Shown one piece after another: positions 4,918-5,539 of a stretch of 5,539 nucleotides of DNA. Origin of the DNA: Chloroflexota bacterium (GTDB taxonomy: Bacteria > Chloroflexota > Anaerolineae > VGOG01); contig JAUWYT010000137.1 of the NCBI GenBank assembly GCA_030615705.1, positions 1-5,539 of the forward strand, given 5' to 3'. Position 1 is the stretch's first letter. Each line of letters starts with the position of its first letter. The position numbers and the translations under genes were made by a program. The notes beneath the pieces were generated by a model. The model made no database searches and was not told the origin of the DNA. It saw nothing but the letters and a program-made list of their open reading frames with translations.

Positions 4918-5289
4918 CTACTCCACTCGTTCCAACATCACTTTCTCTCCGCTGCGCACACTCTTGAAGATGGTGGGATCACCCTCCAAATGCCCGAAAA
5001 CATTGACAGGACTGGCCGGGCGGATTTCATCGCCACGGCTAGCGGGCGTGCGACCGAAGAAGATGCAGAAGGCATTGCCCGAAGGCCAGTAGCCCAAATC
5101 GCCCTTCTCCACTATCGCCTGCGCGTTTTCTTCCTCCAGGTAAACGGGTATGGAGAAGTAGATCTCGTCACCCCAGGTGTTGACCCGCGCTTCTATGGGT
5201 AAGGCATTCCAGATGGCCTCAGCCGTCGCAGTCTCGTTTAGCTCCGCGAAGGCAACGACGTCACCGGCCGTGATTTTGATCCTAGGCAT
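4918..5289 (-). CDS. Cyclophilin-like fold protein (TM1367/COG2164 type)
   Basis: This 123-residue protein matches the cyclophilin-like fold family typified by Thermotoga TM1367 (Pfam Cyclophil_like, formerly DUF369). The hallmark motifs are [14 protein letters not shown] (36-49), [17 protein letters not shown] (63-79) and [10 protein letters not shown] (90-99). Despite the fold, the family is not known to have peptidyl-prolyl isomerase activity and its function is undefined. There is no signal peptide or membrane segment, so it is probably cytoplasmic. The ATG at 5289 is preceded by AAGGGG with a 6-nt spacer. It overlaps the end of the upstream TIM-barrel gene by 8 bp and lies 7 bp before the alcohol dehydrogenase, which suggests translational coupling and a shared pathway. 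Family assignment is strong; any role in carbohydrate metabolism is inferred from neighbours only. Confidence 0.9.
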   Translation of the reverse strand: MPRIKITAGDVVAFAELNETATAEAIWNALPIEARVNTWGDEIYFSIPVYLEEENAQAIVEKGDLGYWPSGNAFCIFFGRTPASRGDEIRPASPVNVFGHLEGDPTIFKSVRSGEKVMLERVE

Positions 5290-5539
5290 CGAAAACCCCT
5301 TTTAAGAATTCGATCGTCCGCCGGGCACAGGTATCGGCATCTGGCAAGGACAGTATCTCGGCGGAGAGATAACCCTCGTAGCCAATCTCTCGCAACACGG
5401 CCAGGATGCGGGCAAAGTCCAGATGCCCCGCGCCTGGATACCAGCGATTGGAATCAGCCACGTGGAAGTGGAAGAGGCGCTCACCAGCGGCCCGTATGCT
5501 CTCCTCAATAGACGGCTCCTCGATGTTCATGTGGAAGGT
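5282..5539 (-). CDS. Sugar-phosphate isomerase/epimerase-like TIM barrel, C-terminal part
   Basis: The last 85 codons are visible; the frame is open to the window edge, so the N-terminal part lies outside. The sequence belongs to the xylose isomerase-like TIM-barrel (AP endonuclease 2) family that includes D-tagatose 3-epimerase-type enzymes. Visible motifs are TFHMNIEE, normally preceded by a metal-binding aspartate that is off the window; [20 protein letters not shown], with the metal-ligand histidine and the phosphate- or sugar-contacting arginine; and [11 protein letters not shown], with the final metal-ligand glutamate. An internal ATG at 5530 is not the start because the family motif continues upstream of it. 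The product probably isomerises or epimerises a keto-sugar or related hydroxy-ketone; which one is unknown. Its stop overlaps the start of the cyclophilin-like gene by 8 bp, placing it first among the visible genes of this operon. Confidence 0.9.
   Translation of the reverse strand, partial: TFHMNIEEPSIEESIRAAGERLFHFHVADSNRWYPGAGHLDFARILAVLREIGYEGYLSAEILSLPDADTCARRTIEFLKGVFDA

Overview
The window looks like bacterial chromosome of moderately high GC content. It carries four clearly recognisable complete genes, one complete recombinase-like gene, two genes cut by the window edges and one possible small gene. The organism cannot be fixed from the sequence. The family types (a degenerate XerD-like recombinase, a PiT transporter with a DUF47/PhoU-like partner, a cyclophilin-like fold protein) and the TTCGAC/GCTCAGG-type intergenic repeats remind me of Chloroflexota and similar environmental bacteria. 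This is an impression from memory, not a demonstrated placement.

Layout. Positions 1-217 (minus strand) hold the N-terminal part of a Nudix hydrolase with a complete Nudix box. Positions 218-748 are non-coding and AT-richer. They contain a Nudix promoter, three tandem units of about 41 bp carrying DnaA-box-like nonamers and small palindromes, an inverted repeat, TTCGAC-type repeats, and a sigma70-type promoter overlapped by an inverted repeat. Positions 749-1648 (plus strand) encode a tyrosine-recombinase-fold protein that has lost most of its catalytic residues, including the nucleophilic tyrosine. A short repeat-rich gap between convergent genes (1649-1777) follows.

From 5539 down to 1778 all genes lie on the minus strand and are tightly packed. 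In transcription order they are: the C-terminal part of a sugar-phosphate isomerase/epimerase-like TIM barrel; a cyclophilin-like fold protein of the TM1367/COG2164 type, overlapping it by 8 bp; an iron-containing alcohol dehydrogenase, 7 bp later; a possible 58-residue small protein that fills the next gap; a PiT-family phosphate transporter starting at TTG; and a DUF47/PhoU-like protein, 23 bp later. The first three look like one carbohydrate- or polyol-metabolism transcription unit. PiT plus DUF47 is a classic phosphate-uptake pair. It has its own plausible promoter (TTGACA-17-TAAACT), although translational coupling through the small frame could tie the two groups together.

The points most worth following up are the catalytically dead recombinase with its own regulated-looking promoter, the 41-bp repeats next to it, the small coupled frame ahead of the transporter, and the loss of the usual signature aspartate in the first half of the PiT protein. 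I saw no tRNA, rRNA, CRISPR array or insertion sequence. No undescribed multi-gene system is demonstrated.
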